A DNA stretch of 41,342 bases from Propionibacteriaceae bacterium UBA6238. GTDB lineage: Bacteria > Actinomycetota > Actinomycetes > Propionibacteriales > Propionibacteriaceae. Shown piece after piece: positions 1-8,712 of the stretch (the stretch's first letter is position 1; each line of letters opens with the position of its first letter). The notes under the pieces are model-generated. The model had not been told where the DNA came from. It saw only the letters and a program-made list of their open reading frames with translations, and did no database searches. The stretch is from positions 18,033-59,374 of the forward strand of contig DJWE01000049.1 of the NCBI GenBank assembly GCA_002441465.1. The letters run 5' to 3'. The position numbers were made by a program, and so were the translations under genes.

Positions 1-1158
1 GAAGCCGGCGACGATCATCTTCGGCAGAATCTCGCCCTCGATCGCGGCGACCTCCTCGGGGTTCTCTCCGGCACCCTTGGCTGCTTCCTGGGAAAGGATC
101 ATCGTGCCAGGGAATCCATACAGCGAGGTGAGGCCGATCGCCACGGACATTGGCACGCTGTAGCCGAGGAGCTTGCCCACGACAGCGGAGAACAGCACGA
201 TCCCGAGCACCCCGAACACAAACACCGCCAGCAACGGGACGGCCAGGGCCGCCAGGTCGGCGGGCTTGAGGGTGGCCAGCGGACCGAAGACCATGATCAT
301 GATCGCCAGCATCATCAGGCCGAAGGCGTCGATGCCGGAAAGCACGGACGCCTTGAACACCCCGGTGGTGCGCAGGGTGATGCCCAGGATCAGGGCCACG
401 ACGAAAGTGTTCAGGATGCCATTGGTGAGGTTGTTGATCCCGATGCTGACCAGCACGACGACGCCCACGCTGAACAGCGTCCCGGGCGTGGTCCGCAGGA
501 ACGAAGGCAGCCGTCCCTCGCTGGCAGGGCCGGCCTCGACCACCGCGGGCACTTCGAGCCGTCCGGCCCGGTACTCGTCGCGCAGCCGGGCAGCCTCGCG
601 GCGCAGAATCAGGGAAGTGAGCGGGAAGCCGACCAGGCCCTGCAGTGCCGCGATCAGGACCGGGAAAGCAGCCACCGTGGTCAGGCCGACACCGAGCGCC
701 GCCTCCTGCACGATCAGGACCGAGATGGTGCCGCCCGACAGCGCGCCGGTGCCGGCAATCACGTAGTCGCGGACGGTGGACACACCCGTGGTGATGAGGT
801 CGGCGTAGTCGCCCGGCGAGCGGACGCCGCCGAAGACCACGCCTGCGAGGGCGAGCAGGACGCCGATACCGACCACGGTCGCGATGCCGATCAGCAGCGT
901 CTTCCACTGCTTCTTGAAGTCGTCGAGGCTGATCATCGTGCCGAGGTGGACGATGATCATGCCGACCACCGCCCCGGCCAGGCCGAGCAACGATGATGCC
1001 TGCAGCAGGTCTTCGGGGAACACCCCGGTCATGAAGCCGATCAGGAAGATGATCGAGGCCACGAACAGGCTCGAGAGCAGCGACTTCGTCTGCTTCGCGA
1101 TCCAGTCGCTGACGGTCCAGACCAGCATCACGACAACGAATGCCAGTACCGCGTTCAT
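1..1158 (-). CDS. GltS-like secondary transporter, C-terminus cut by window edge
   Basis: The reading frame starts at ATG 1158 and is still open at base 1, giving 386 residues without a stop. The protein is very hydrophobic with many predicted membrane segments. It opens with a hydrophobic helix (MNAVLAFVVVMLVW) followed by a basic stretch (SDWIAKQTKSLLSS). A soluble linker of charged residues (LRREAARLRDEYRAGRLE) sits near the middle. The layout of two hydrophobic halves around a linker, and motifs such as GTGALSGGTISV, suit a GltS-type sodium/carboxylate symporter or a related family, but I cannot name the substrate. The start overlaps the stop of the upstream DMT gene as ATGA, so the two are probably co-translated. 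The membrane-protein call is firm; the family is tentative. Confidence 0.6.
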   Translation of the reverse strand, partial: MNAVLAFVVVMLVWTVSDWIAKQTKSLLSSLFVASIIFLIGFMTGVFPEDLLQASSLLGLAGAVVGMIIVHLGTMISLDDFKKQWKTLLIGIATVVGIGVLLALAGVVFGGVRSPGDYADLITTGVSTVRDYVIAGTGALSGGTISVLIVQEAALGVGLTTVAAFPVLIAALQGLVGFPLTSLILRREAARLRDEYRAGRLEVPAVVEAGPASEGRLPSFLRTTPGTLFSVGVVVLVSIGINNLTNGILNTFVVALILGITLRTTGVFKASVLSGIDAFGLMMLAIMIMVFGPLATLKPADLAALAVPLLAVFVFGVLGIVLFSAVVGKLLGYSVPMSVAIGLTSLYGFPGTMILSQEAAKGAGENPEEVAAIEGEILPKMIVAGF

Positions 1159-2114
1159 GGTCTCTCCGACTCTCTCGTGTTGTCAGGGCTCATCATGCCG
1201 TTCGACCTCGCCGGCTGTCCCGTCGGTGCCGTGTCGAGACGGTCGTCGCTACCGGGGTGGAAGCGGGACAGCCGGACGACCCCCCACGCGGCGATAGCGG
1301 CGAAGCAGAGCATCATCACCGCCGCGCTCGCCGTGATGTTCACGCCTTCGCCGAGTACGGCGACCCCGTAGGCGACACCCGCCACCGGGCCGGCGGCGTT
1401 GAGCGTGCCGACCACGGTTTCGGCGGCGCCGGCGGCGTAGCCCTGCTGGATCCAGATGCCGGCCAGCACCATGCCGGCAATGATCGAGGCGGCCAGGAAC
1501 CAGAAGGTCGGCGAGGCGAGCCAGGGACGGGTGGCGGCGTAGTGGCCGATCGCCTTGACCACGCCCGACTCCGCCCCATAAATCACGGCCGCAGCGGCTG
1601 ACCAGGCCAGGCAGCGCCAGGCCAGCGGACCGCGGGCACCGGCCAGTGCCAGCGCTGTGGCCACCCCGAATCCGGCGAGCGTGCCGACGACCAGCCAGGT
1701 GTCGTTGAGCACGGGGTAGGGGGCGGCGTGGCTGATCGCCACCCAGGCGAAAGCGGCCGTCCCGACCACGGTGAGCGTCGCGGCACCCCAGATCGTCGGG
1801 CTGATCGGACGTCGGTGGGCGCGGGCGGCGAGCAGTATGGTCCACGGCACGGCGAGGACGCCGATCGGCTGCACCACCGTCACCGGGGCCAGCAGCAGGG
1901 CGGTCATCTGGAGCACCGCCCCCACGCCGGTGAGCATGAGCCCGCCGAGCCAGCGCGGGTTGCGGACGACCGAGAGGAGTTCCTTGCCGGACAGTTTCGC
2001 GCCGCGCTTCGTCGCGGTGTCGCCCACGGCGAGGTGCTGCACGACTGAGGCGACGGCGAGCGCCACGGACGCGAGTACCGTCAGGATGACGGCGAGCGGG
2101 ATGTTCTGTTGCAC
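1155..2114 (-). CDS. DMT-superfamily permease (EamA/NIPA-like)
   Basis: This 319-residue membrane protein has about nine or ten hydrophobic segments, close to the usual ten of the drug/metabolite transporter superfamily. It begins with a membrane helix (IPLAVILTVLASVALAVASV). The segment ALLLAPVTVVQPIGVLAVPW resembles NIPA/EamA proteins, in which a helix after the first repeat carries a conserved proline and glycine. The start is GTG 2114, with a GGGCGGAG-like ribosome site before it. The cytoplasmic C-terminal tail is polar and ends at a TGA that overlaps the next start. Substrate is not predictable from sequence. The 209 bases between this gene and the tetR stop hold no gene that I can support. 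Confidence 0.75.
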   Translation of the reverse strand: MQQNIPLAVILTVLASVALAVASVVQHLAVGDTATKRGAKLSGKELLSVVRNPRWLGGLMLTGVGAVLQMTALLLAPVTVVQPIGVLAVPWTILLAARAHRRPISPTIWGAATLTVVGTAAFAWVAISHAAPYPVLNDTWLVVGTLAGFGVATALALAGARGPLAWRCLAWSAAAAVIYGAESGVVKAIGHYAATRPWLASPTFWFLAASIIAGMVLAGIWIQQGYAAGAAETVVGTLNAAGPVAGVAYGVAVLGEGVNITASAAVMMLCFAAIAAWGVVRLSRFHPGSDDRLDTAPTGQPARSNGMMSPDNTRESERP

Positions 2115-2323
2115 TCCGCCCTTTCCGGACGGCGGGATAGGGACACCAGGATAGGGCTGGATCCGCTCAGCGCTCGTCCATCGGTCGGCCCACGATCATG
2201 GACGCGAGCAGCGAGCAGCAGCCGGCGCAGTGGAGCAGGAGCCCCCACTCGACCCGTGGGCTGGCGCAATGGCGCGGCGAGGCCTCCGATCAGCCCCGTC
2301 CTCCCGCACTGGATCGATGAACG

Positions 2324-2953
2324 TCAGGAGTCTCCTTCGGTGACTCCCAACCGCCGTCGCACCACCCGGCGACCCAGTTCCAGCACGGTCTGGTCGTCGT
2401 ACATGACGAAGTTCGTGTCCACGGCCAACAGCACCCCGTTGAGTTCCAGCGCCAGCGCCCGCGGGTCCTCTGTCTCGGCCAACTCGTGGTTGTCCACCGC
2501 GGTCCGGATGTACTGGTGGATGAGCTGGATGAAGCCAGTGTGGAATCTGGCCACGCGTTCCTGGACCGGGCCGTGGTGCGTGCCCATCTCCAGCGTCGCT
2601 CCCGCGAAGAAGCACCCGCCCGGGAACGTCCGGCGCTCGAGGTGGTCGAAGTACGAATCGCAGAACGCCAGGAGCTGCCGGACGCCCGGCTGTGCGCTCA
2701 GCGACGGGGAGACGACCTCGGTCGTGAAGATGGCAGCGGCCGCGTCGACGGTGGCGAGCTGGAGTTCCTCCTTCGATCCGAAGTGTGCGTACAGGCCGCC
2801 CTTGCTCATCCGGAGGCTCTTTGCGAGATTGCCGATCGTAAGGCCCTCAAGACCGTCCACGGTCGAGAGCTTCACGGCGGCGTCGAGAATCGCGGCCCGC
2901 GTGCGTTCGCCGTCGCTGCGGGTCCGGCGTTCCCGGGTTGCGTGCTGGGTCAT
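2324..2953 (-). CDS. TetR-family transcriptional repressor
   Basis: The 209-residue protein has a TetR-type N-terminal helix-turn-helix: RAAILDAAVKL, then LTIGNLAKSLRMSKGGLYAHF, where the S-K-G-G-L-Y-x-H-F recognition helix is typical. The C-terminal ligand domain is of ordinary length and contains a Gly/Cys-rich stretch (RRTFPGGCFFAG) seen in TetR proteins with a TetR_C-like fold. ATG 2953 is preferred over GTG 2959 because a TACGAT -10 box lies exactly six bases upstream, which fits a leaderless mRNA. The gene is divergent from the DsrE-family gene, with two candidate operators between them. The natural reading is autoregulation plus control of the dsrE-like gene. The effector is unknown. 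Confidence 0.88.
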   Translation of the reverse strand: MTQHATRERRTRSDGERTRAAILDAAVKLSTVDGLEGLTIGNLAKSLRMSKGGLYAHFGSKEELQLATVDAAAAIFTTEVVSPSLSAQPGVRQLLAFCDSYFDHLERRTFPGGCFFAGATLEMGTHHGPVQERVARFHTGFIQLIHQYIRTAVDNHELAETEDPRALALELNGVLLAVDTNFVMYDDQTVLELGRRVVRRRLGVTEGDS

Positions 2954-2959
2954 GCACAC

Positions 2960-2965
2960 ATCGTA
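2960..2965 (-). promoter_or_regulatory. Leaderless -10 box for the tetR gene
   Basis: TACGAT on the minus strand is followed by exactly six bases and then ATG 2953. This places the transcription start at or next to the A of the start codon. The region that would hold the -35 overlaps the first operator. Confidence 0.5.
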
Positions 2966-2966
2966 C

Positions 2967-2995
2967 TTGACAGAAAGAACGACCGTTCGTACTCT
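2967..2995 (+). promoter_or_regulatory. Promoter of the dsrE-like gene
   Basis: A perfect -35 box TTGACA (2967-2972) and a -10 box TACTCT (2990-2995) are separated by 17 bases. The first TetR operator candidate lies inside the spacer, so bound repressor would block RNA polymerase. Confidence 0.7.
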
Positions 2996-3016
2996 TCTAA
3001 AACCGAACGATCGTAT
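2977..3016. promoter_or_regulatory. Two TetR operator candidates
   Basis: Site 1, GAACGACCGTTC at 2977-2988, is a palindrome with 5-bp arms. Site 2, GAACGATCGTAT at 3005-3016, repeats its left half exactly and its CGT core. The two sites are 28 bases apart, centre to centre. Site 1 sits in the promoter spacer and site 2 between the -10 box and the ribosome site. Confidence 0.65.
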
Positions 3017-3031
3017 TTTCTAGGAGAGATC

Positions 3032-3397
3032 ATGAGCAACAAGGCGGTCGTCAGCCTGACCACCGGAGCGGAGGACCTGGAGAAGGTCACCGTGGCCTTC
3101 CTCGTGGCGGTCGGCGCCGCAGAGACAGGTCGGGAGACCATGATGTTCCTGACCCAGGAGGCCGTCCGACTGGCGCTTCCCGGGCAGTTGACCGGGGTGG
3201 GTTGCCCGGGGTGTCCCTCGCTCGACTCGCTTGCCGAGCGCTACCTCGCGGCGGGTGGGCGCTACTTCGTCTGCCCGATCTGCGTGGACGCGCGAGGCCT
3301 CGACGCGAGCGTCCTGATCGACGGCGCGGAGCTGAACGGCACGATCCCCTTGTGGAACTGGATCGGCGAGTCGGGGGCGACCAGCTTCAGCTACTGA
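3032..3397 (+). CDS. DsrE-family protein with two CxxC motifs
   Basis: This 121-residue soluble protein starts at ATG 3032, chosen for the TAGGAGAG ribosome site six to ten bases upstream. It follows the DsrE/DsrF fold pattern: a VVSLTTG strand, a helix ending in TVAFLVAVGAA, and a Rossmann-like MMFLTQEAV segment. Two cysteine pairs stand out, CPGC at 58-61 and CPIC at 81-84. The usual DsrE role is sulfur transfer or persulfide handling, but close relatives of this type are uncharacterised. The gene is driven by a consensus promoter covered by TetR operators, so it is probably the main target of the divergent repressor. It converges on the SLC13 gene with only three bases between the stops. 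Confidence 0.78.
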   Translation: MSNKAVVSLTTGAEDLEKVTVAFLVAVGAAETGRETMMFLTQEAVRLALPGQLTGVGCPGCPSLDSLAERYLAAGGRYFVCPICVDARGLDASVLIDGAELNGTIPLWNWIGESGATSFSY

Positions 3398-3400
3398 AGG

Positions 3401-4960
3401 TCAGAACGGCCAGACCACGGGCACCCAGAACACCGCTACCGCGACGAACAGCAGCAGTAGCGGCAGGCCGAGCTTCCAGTAATCGGTGAACCGGTAGCCG
3501 CCCGGCTCCATCACCATCGTGTTGGCCGCGGTGGCCACCGGGGTGAGGAAGGACGCGGCTCCGGCGATGGTGAGCGTCATCATGAACGGCAGCACCGAGA
3601 CGTGCAGGTCGGCGGCCAGTACGGTCGCGATCGGCACCATGATCAGCACGGTCGCGGTGTTCGAGATCAGCTGGCCGAGCACGACCGTGAGCACGCACAT
3701 CGCCAGCAGGGCCAGCCTCGGCGAGGCGTCGCCGATCAGGTTCAGCAAGCCGCTCGCGATCAGGTCGGCCGTGCCGGTGGAGATGAACGCCGTGGACAGC
3801 GGGATCATCCCTCCGACCAGAACGACGGTGGTCCAGGACACAGAGCGGTACGCCTGGGTCGGGGTGAGCACCCGGGTGAGCACGACTGCCCCCGCGGCGA
3901 GCAGCCCGGCCACGGCGGGCGGGACCACTCCGGTTGCGAGCAGGGCCACCATGGCGGCCAGGATGACGATCGCCCGCTTCGCGCCACCGCCCAGTGGGAC
4001 GGAGCGGCGCATGCCGGCCGGGTCGTCCACCGCCAGCACCTCAGGGCCGGCGGTGTGCTGCTCGAGGTGCTCCCAGGTGCCACTCAGCAGCAGGGTGTCA
4101 CCGGCCCGTAGCCTCGCCTCCGATCCGGTGACGTCCTCGCCCGCGCGCTGCAGCCCGAGCACGATCAGGTCGCCGCTGGGCGTGCTCATGCCGGGGAACA
4201 GGTGCAGGCCGATCAGCTCGGATCGGGGCGAGATGACCACTTCGGTGACGCCCCGGCTCGCCCCGAGCAGTTCGGTGCCGTCGGGCAGCGCGTACTGCTC
4301 GCGCAGGGTGCGGGCGAGATCGCCGATGTCGGTCGGCAGCGCGGCCGGGGCGCGATTCGGGAGCAGGCGGTTGCCGAAAGCGACGATGATCGCGATGGTG
4401 CCGACCACCAGGGGCAGCCCGGCGAGGCCAAACTCGAAGAAGGTGAACGGTCGGGCACCGGCGTCCGCCGCGGCCTCGCTGACGATGATGTTCACCGGGG
4501 TGCCGGTAAGCGCGAGCATCGAACCCGCATGTGCGGAGAAGGCCAGCGGCATCAACATCTGGCTGGGGGCCAGGCCGACCCGGATCGCCACGACCACGAC
4601 GACCGGGATCAGGGCGGCAACAGCGCCGTTCACGCTGATCAGGGCGGTGAGCACGGCCACGAGCAGGCTGATCACGACGAGGAGCGGCGTCCGCTTCGAA
4701 CCGCCCCGGCCGGCGACCTGCTGGCCCGCCCAGGCGGTGACGCCGGTGGCGTCGAGGGACTCCGAGACGATGAACAAGGTGGCGATGAAGATCACCGTCG
4801 GGTCGCCGAAACCGGCGAGGGCCTCGTTCAGGGTGAGAACTCCGGTAGCCCACAGGGACACGGCGACGCCGAGCGCGACGATCCCCATCGGCACGCGCCC
4901 GGACATGAACGCGACGACGGCCAGGGCCAGAACCGTCAACACGATCGCCACGGAACTCAC
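3401..4960 (-). CDS. SLC13/DASS-type anion permease with an internal RCK_C domain
   Basis: The 519-residue membrane protein has the N-terminal half typical of the ion-transporter superfamily: FMSGRVPMGIVALGVAV, then GFGDPTVIFIATLFIVSESLDATGV, where GFGxPT and the following helix are characteristic. A second signature, SAHAGSMLALTGTPVNIIVS, holds the SNT-like GTPVNIIV motif. A soluble insert around residues 205-290 (ISPRSELIGL, then LRAGDTLLLSGTWEHL) is one TrkA_C/RCK_C domain, which in this subfamily sits in the central loop. Likely substrates are sulfate, dicarboxylates or similar anions, but sequence does not decide. The start is GTG 4960, six bases after a TAGGGT -10 box, so the mRNA is probably leaderless. 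Confidence 0.82.
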   Translation of the reverse strand: MSSVAIVLTVLALAVVAFMSGRVPMGIVALGVAVSLWATGVLTLNEALAGFGDPTVIFIATLFIVSESLDATGVTAWAGQQVAGRGGSKRTPLLVVISLLVAVLTALISVNGAVAALIPVVVVVAIRVGLAPSQMLMPLAFSAHAGSMLALTGTPVNIIVSEAAADAGARPFTFFEFGLAGLPLVVGTIAIIVAFGNRLLPNRAPAALPTDIGDLARTLREQYALPDGTELLGASRGVTEVVISPRSELIGLHLFPGMSTPSGDLIVLGLQRAGEDVTGSEARLRAGDTLLLSGTWEHLEQHTAGPEVLAVDDPAGMRRSVPLGGGAKRAIVILAAMVALLATGVVPPAVAGLLAAGAVVLTRVLTPTQAYRSVSWTTVVLVGGMIPLSTAFISTGTADLIASGLLNLIGDASPRLALLAMCVLTVVLGQLISNTATVLIMVPIATVLAADLHVSVLPFMMTLTIAGAASFLTPVATAANTMVMEPGGYRFTDYWKLGLPLLLLFVAVAVFWVPVVWPF

Positions 4961-4966
4961 GCAGTC

Positions 4967-4972
4967 ACCCTA
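4967..4972 (-). promoter_or_regulatory. Leaderless -10 box for the SLC13 permease
   Basis: TAGGGT on the minus strand lies six bases before GTG 4960. The same box and spacing recur before the mogA-like and phosphatase genes. Confidence 0.5.
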
Positions 4973-5049
4973 GGGGGTGCCCTACCTCGTCGAACATCGC
5001 TGGACGCGGGGTCTAGTGTCTGATCGTCTCTATGAGTCGAAGGAGCGAA

Positions 5050-6555
5050 ATGGCCAGGAGCCCGCACAAACTCGTCCCCGCCGATTTCACGCCGGTGCCC
5101 TCCCTCGGCGCCGCTTGTGAGGTACGCGGCGTCTCCGAATTCTCGGACGGCCTCGACGCCGTGGCGCTTCTCGTCGGCGTCGGCACGAGCCTTGAGGACG
5201 TGCTCGGCCTCGGTCCCGACGCGCTCGCTTCCGCCGGCTTCGACGCGTCCCCGGGTACCAGCCTCGTCGTGGCCCGCGACGGTTGCCCTCTGGTGCTGGT
5301 GGGGGGCGGAACGCTCGACGAGCTCACGCCCGACGCGTTGCGCGACGCGGCAGCGGCCGCTGCGCGCGCCACCGCGAAGAAGGGCGGCAGGATCGGCATC
5401 GAGGTTCCCGCGGTGGGCGTGGACGCGCGGACGGCGGGCCAGGTGCTCACCGAAGGCGCGCTGCTCGCCCGCTACCGCTACTCGGTCCTGAAGGCCGAAC
5501 CGAAGGAGGTTCCGCTGGAGGCGCTCGAGCTGCAGATCGCCGGGGCCGACGCCGCCGCGCTGGCGGACGGGATCGCGACCGCTCTCATCACCGTCCGCGC
5601 GACGATGGTCGCCCGGGACCTCGCGAACACCCCACCCGGGCACCTCACCGCCACGGACATCGCCGAGGTGGCTGCGGAGCTCGGCACCGAGTTCGGCTTC
5701 GAGGTGGAGTCCTTCGACAAGGCGGCGCTGATCGAGATGGGCTGCGGCGGCATCCTCGGGGTGAACGCGGGCAGCGAAGAGGAGCCGCGCCTGGTCGTGC
5801 TCACCTACACCCCCTCGGGTGATCCCACCGGGCACCTCGGGCTGGTCGGCAAGGGCATCATGTACGACTCCGGCGGCATCAGCCTGAAGCCGTCCGACCC
5901 GATGCACCTGCTGATGAAGATGGACATGGGCGGCGCCGCGGCCGTGCTCGGCGCCTTCACCGCGTTGCGCGACCTCGGCACGAGCGCCGCGGTCTCCGGC
6001 TGGCTGTGCTGCACCGACAACATGCCGTCCGGTTCGGCGTACAAGCTCGGCGATGTGCTGACCTGCCGCAATGGCACCACCGTCGAGGTCAAGAACACCG
6101 ACGCCGAGGGCCGACTGGCGATGATGGACGGCCTGGCGCTCGCGGTCGAGGCAGGCGTGGACGCGATCGTCGACGTCGCAACCCTCACCGGCGCCGCGCT
6201 GATGGCGCTCGGCAAGTCGCGGGCGGCGGTGCTGGGCAACGACCAGGCGATGGTCGACCGGGTCCGGGACGCCGCCGCGACCACCGACGAGCCGGTCTGG
6301 CAGCTGCCGCTGGAGCGGAAATACCGCAAACAGCTCGACTCGGACATCGCCGACATCTCGAACCTCGGTGGCCCGCACGCGGGCGCGACTACGGCCGCGC
6401 TGTTCCTCGACGAGTTCGTGGCGGGCACGCCGTGGGCCCACATCGACATCGCCGGCACCATGTCGAGCGATGCCGACGAGGCTTGGCGCTCTGCCGGCGC
6501 CACCGGTTTCGGGGCCCGCCTGCTGGCGAGCCTGGCGTCCGGTTTCACCGCTTGA
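5050..6555 (+). CDS. pepA: Leucyl aminopeptidase (M17)
   Basis: A cytosolic two-metal aminopeptidase that removes N-terminal residues from peptides. The C-terminal catalytic domain shows the M17 signature NTDAEGRL at residues 349-356, with metal-binding Asp351 and Glu353. Lys268 and Asp273 lie in GKGIMYDSGG. MDMGGAAAVLG follows and the end is AGTMSSDADEAWRSAGATG. The N-terminal domain is the variable macro-like domain. At 501 residues it matches the family's length. ATG 5050 is chosen over the in-frame ATG 5032 because GAAGGAG (5039-5045) sits just before it and would lie inside the coding region otherwise. It is a housekeeping gene with no evident operon partner; it converges on the MFS gene. 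Confidence 0.95.
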   Translation: MARSPHKLVPADFTPVPSLGAACEVRGVSEFSDGLDAVALLVGVGTSLEDVLGLGPDALASAGFDASPGTSLVVARDGCPLVLVGGGTLDELTPDALRDAAAAAARATAKKGGRIGIEVPAVGVDARTAGQVLTEGALLARYRYSVLKAEPKEVPLEALELQIAGADAAALADGIATALITVRATMVARDLANTPPGHLTATDIAEVAAELGTEFGFEVESFDKAALIEMGCGGILGVNAGSEEEPRLVVLTYTPSGDPTGHLGLVGKGIMYDSGGISLKPSDPMHLLMKMDMGGAAAVLGAFTALRDLGTSAAVSGWLCCTDNMPSGSAYKLGDVLTCRNGTTVEVKNTDAEGRLAMMDGLALAVEAGVDAIVDVATLTGAALMALGKSRAAVLGNDQAMVDRVRDAAATTDEPVWQLPLERKYRKQLDSDIADISNLGGPHAGATTAALFLDEFVAGTPWAHIDIAGTMSSDADEAWRSAGATGFGARLLASLASGFTA

Positions 6556-6623
6556 TCGCCGACCGTGGGACTCCTCCCGGCGCTGCGGGGTTCCGCGCGC
6601 CCGGCACGGGTCGCGCGGTGGGC

Positions 6624-7904
6624 TCAGGCCGGCTGCGCGTCAGGCTGGATCCCCGGGCGGACGCGCCGGGCCGAGCGCAGCAAGGTGAGCGCCGCGGCGG
6701 CGATCAGGCCGACGCCGATCCAGTAGGGCGCGCCGTGGCTGATCCCGTAGAGCCATCCGGCGAGCAATGGCGCGAGCATCTGCACCGCCGAGCCGAGCGA
6801 GGTCAGTCCGCCGGCGAGCCAGCCCTGCTCGTCAGCAGCAACCGACGCCGACATCAGCCCGTCCAAGGCCGCGGTCTGGCCGCCCTGTCCCGCGGCGAGC
6901 ACCAATCCGGCGCCGGCCAGCAGCCACGGCATCGGCAGGACGGAGGCGACCAGGGCGAGGCCGAGGCAGCCGACCAGCTGGCCGATCATGCCGGCGATCA
7001 CGACGCCGCGCTCGCCAAGGGACGACAGCAGCCAGCCGAGCAGGACGCCCTGGATCAAGATGTCGCTCACCCCGACCGCGGAGAGCACCCAGCCGACCTC
7101 CGTCGGACCCCAACCCACCGAATCGAGGGCGAGCACGGTGAAGTTGTTGGCGAAGAACGCGAATGGGATCGAGATCAGGGTGAAGCCGATCAGCAGGGCC
7201 CGCAGTTCCTTGCGTCCGAACGCTGCGGAGATCACCGTGAACGGGTGCAGCTCGGACAGGTCCAGTCCGGCCCTGCGGTTCTGCTTCGCCAGGCTTTCGG
7301 GGAGCACCAGCGCGGACAGCACGCCGACCAGGGCCGCGATGCCGGCCGTGAGGAACACCGGGGCGGACAGGCTGACCTGAGCCAGTAGGCCGCCGATCGC
7401 CGGACCCATCATGAAGCCGATCCCGCCCAGCGCGCCGAGCAGGCCGTACCGCTTCGCGCGTTGGTCGGGTGGCGTGATGTCGGCGACGTAGGCGAACATC
7501 ACTGGCATGTCTCCGGCGGTGAGGCCGTCGACGATCCGCGACACGACAAGCACCCACAACGCGCCGCCGATCCCGAACATCAGGTAGCCGATCGCCGAGC
7601 CGAGCACGCTGATCACCAGGATCGGCTTGCGTCCGAACCGGTCGGAGAGCGAGCCGAGGAACGGCGCGGCGATGAAGGCGCACAGGGCATAAACGGATTC
7701 GAGGACGCCCACCCACAAGGCCAGGGACGCCTCCGGGACGTACTCCTGGATCACGAAGGGCAGGACCGGAAGTACGACGGTCATGCCGACGGTGGCGAGG
7801 AAGCTGATCGCGATGAGCAGGGGCCAGGCGAGCTTCGGGACGCGTACGGGCGCCCCCACGGAAGCGGGCTCGGTGGGCTCCTCGGGCTGAATGGACTCGC
7901 TCAC
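6624..7904 (-). CDS. MFS transporter, drug-efflux type
   Basis: The 426-residue protein has 12 predicted membrane segments. Motif A of the major facilitator superfamily is clear after helix 2: GSLSDRFGRKPILV. A further signature, ADITPPDQRAKRYGLLGALGGIGFMMGPAIGGLL, is the motif found in TetA-like and other proton-coupled drug efflux pumps (DHA1 group). The start ATG 7904 overlaps the stop of the PadR gene as ATGA, so regulator and pump form one translationally coupled operon. Efflux under control of the PadR repressor is the expected role; the exported compound is unknown. The C-terminus is basic, followed by a convergent gap to pepA. Confidence 0.87.
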   Translation of the reverse strand: MSESIQPEEPTEPASVGAPVRVPKLAWPLLIAISFLATVGMTVVLPVLPFVIQEYVPEASLALWVGVLESVYALCAFIAAPFLGSLSDRFGRKPILVISVLGSAIGYLMFGIGGALWVLVVSRIVDGLTAGDMPVMFAYVADITPPDQRAKRYGLLGALGGIGFMMGPAIGGLLAQVSLSAPVFLTAGIAALVGVLSALVLPESLAKQNRRAGLDLSELHPFTVISAAFGRKELRALLIGFTLISIPFAFFANNFTVLALDSVGWGPTEVGWVLSAVGVSDILIQGVLLGWLLSSLGERGVVIAGMIGQLVGCLGLALVASVLPMPWLLAGAGLVLAAGQGGQTAALDGLMSASVAADEQGWLAGGLTSLGSAVQMLAPLLAGWLYGISHGAPYWIGVGLIAAAALTLLRSARRVRPGIQPDAQPA

Positions 7905-8413
7905 GCGTCCTCCTCGGCCAGCATCAGGTAGATCGAGCGGCGGGTCTCACTCACGATCGCGGCGGCTCGCTGGAGTTGAGCCTCGCTGCCGGCCTGCTCC
8001 ACCTGCGCGAGCGCACTGAACAGTGCCTGGGTGGCCTCGCGCAGTTTCACCGCCGAGCTCTCGTTGTCGAGGTAGGCCTTCCACGGCTCGGTTTCGCCGG
8101 ACTCCTGCGCGGCGCGTCGCCCGTAGTCGGTGATGGTGAACACCCGCTTGGAGCCCTCGTTGCGGCTGCGGATGAGGCCTTGATCCTGCAACTGGCGCAG
8201 GGTGGGGTAGATGCTGCCCGCGCCGGGGCGCCACACGCCCGCGCTGCGCTCGGCCAGCTCCTGGATGATCTGGTAGCCGTGCATGTCGGACTCGGCGAGG
8301 AGCGCGAGCACGGCCGCTTGGACGTCGCCGCGCCGGACGCGATTGGGCCCGCGCCGCGACCAGCCGCCGTGCGGGTTGCGTCCGCCGTACCGGGGATCGG
8401 GCAGGTCTCTCAT
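7901..8413 (-). CDS. PadR-family transcriptional regulator
   Basis: The 170-residue protein has the PadR winged-helix domain: VQAAVLALLAESDMHGYQII, then GAGSIYPTLRQLQDQGLI and the wing (KRVFTITDYGRRAA). The N-terminus before it is an Arg/Gly-rich stretch (DPRYGGRNPHGGWSRRGPNR) of low complexity, common in actinobacterial PadR proteins. A C-terminal helix (KLREATQALFSALAQVEQAG) probably makes the dimer. The start at ATG 8413 is set by a GGAAGGAG ribosome site; longer frames upstream would run through the palindromic operator. It is the first gene of the PadR-MFS operon. Confidence 0.9.
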   Translation of the reverse strand: MRDLPDPRYGGRNPHGGWSRRGPNRVRRGDVQAAVLALLAESDMHGYQIIQELAERSAGVWRPGAGSIYPTLRQLQDQGLIRSRNEGSKRVFTITDYGRRAAQESGETEPWKAYLDNESSAVKLREATQALFSALAQVEQAGSEAQLQRAAAIVSETRRSIYLMLAEEDA

Positions 8414-8444
8414 GGTGGTACTCCTTCCGGGACTATCGATACAC

Positions 8445-8462
8445 ATCACGATATATCGTGAT
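8445..8462. promoter_or_regulatory. Perfect 18-bp palindrome, probable PadR operator
   Basis: ATCACGATATATCGTGAT is perfectly self-complementary and starts 32 bases upstream of the PadR start codon. Its AT-rich core stands out in this GC-rich DNA and could also supply the -10 box (TATATC). Autorepression by the PadR protein is the simplest reading. Confidence 0.7.
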
Positions 8463-8712
8463 AGTAGGAACGTCCAGTCCCTCGCCGAGGGCGTTGCGGC
8501 GGCGCGCGAGTTCGAGTCGCTGGTGGAACTCGTGCCGCAACTGGCCGGCCACGCGCTCGCGTCCGGCCTCCCTCGATGGGTGGCACGAGACCAGGTGATT
8601 GCCGCACGCAAGCCCCACCGCGTACGATCTGGTCAAACGATTTAGCAGCGAGGCAGACGGACGCCCCCTGGTTGGCTAACCTGCTGGTGGCGACTACCTG
8701 TGAGGAGTCCAC
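8463..8712. other. Intergenic region before the kinase-GH13 gene
   Basis: These 250 bases carry no frame that I can match to a family. The only visible signals are a possible -10 box TAACCT near 8678-8683 and the GAGGAG ribosome site of the next gene. Confidence 0.4.

Noticed and set aside
2954..2959. GTG 2959 as start of the tetR gene
   Set aside because: The -10 box TACGAT with exact six-base spacing points to ATG 2953; the two extra residues would add nothing to the fold.
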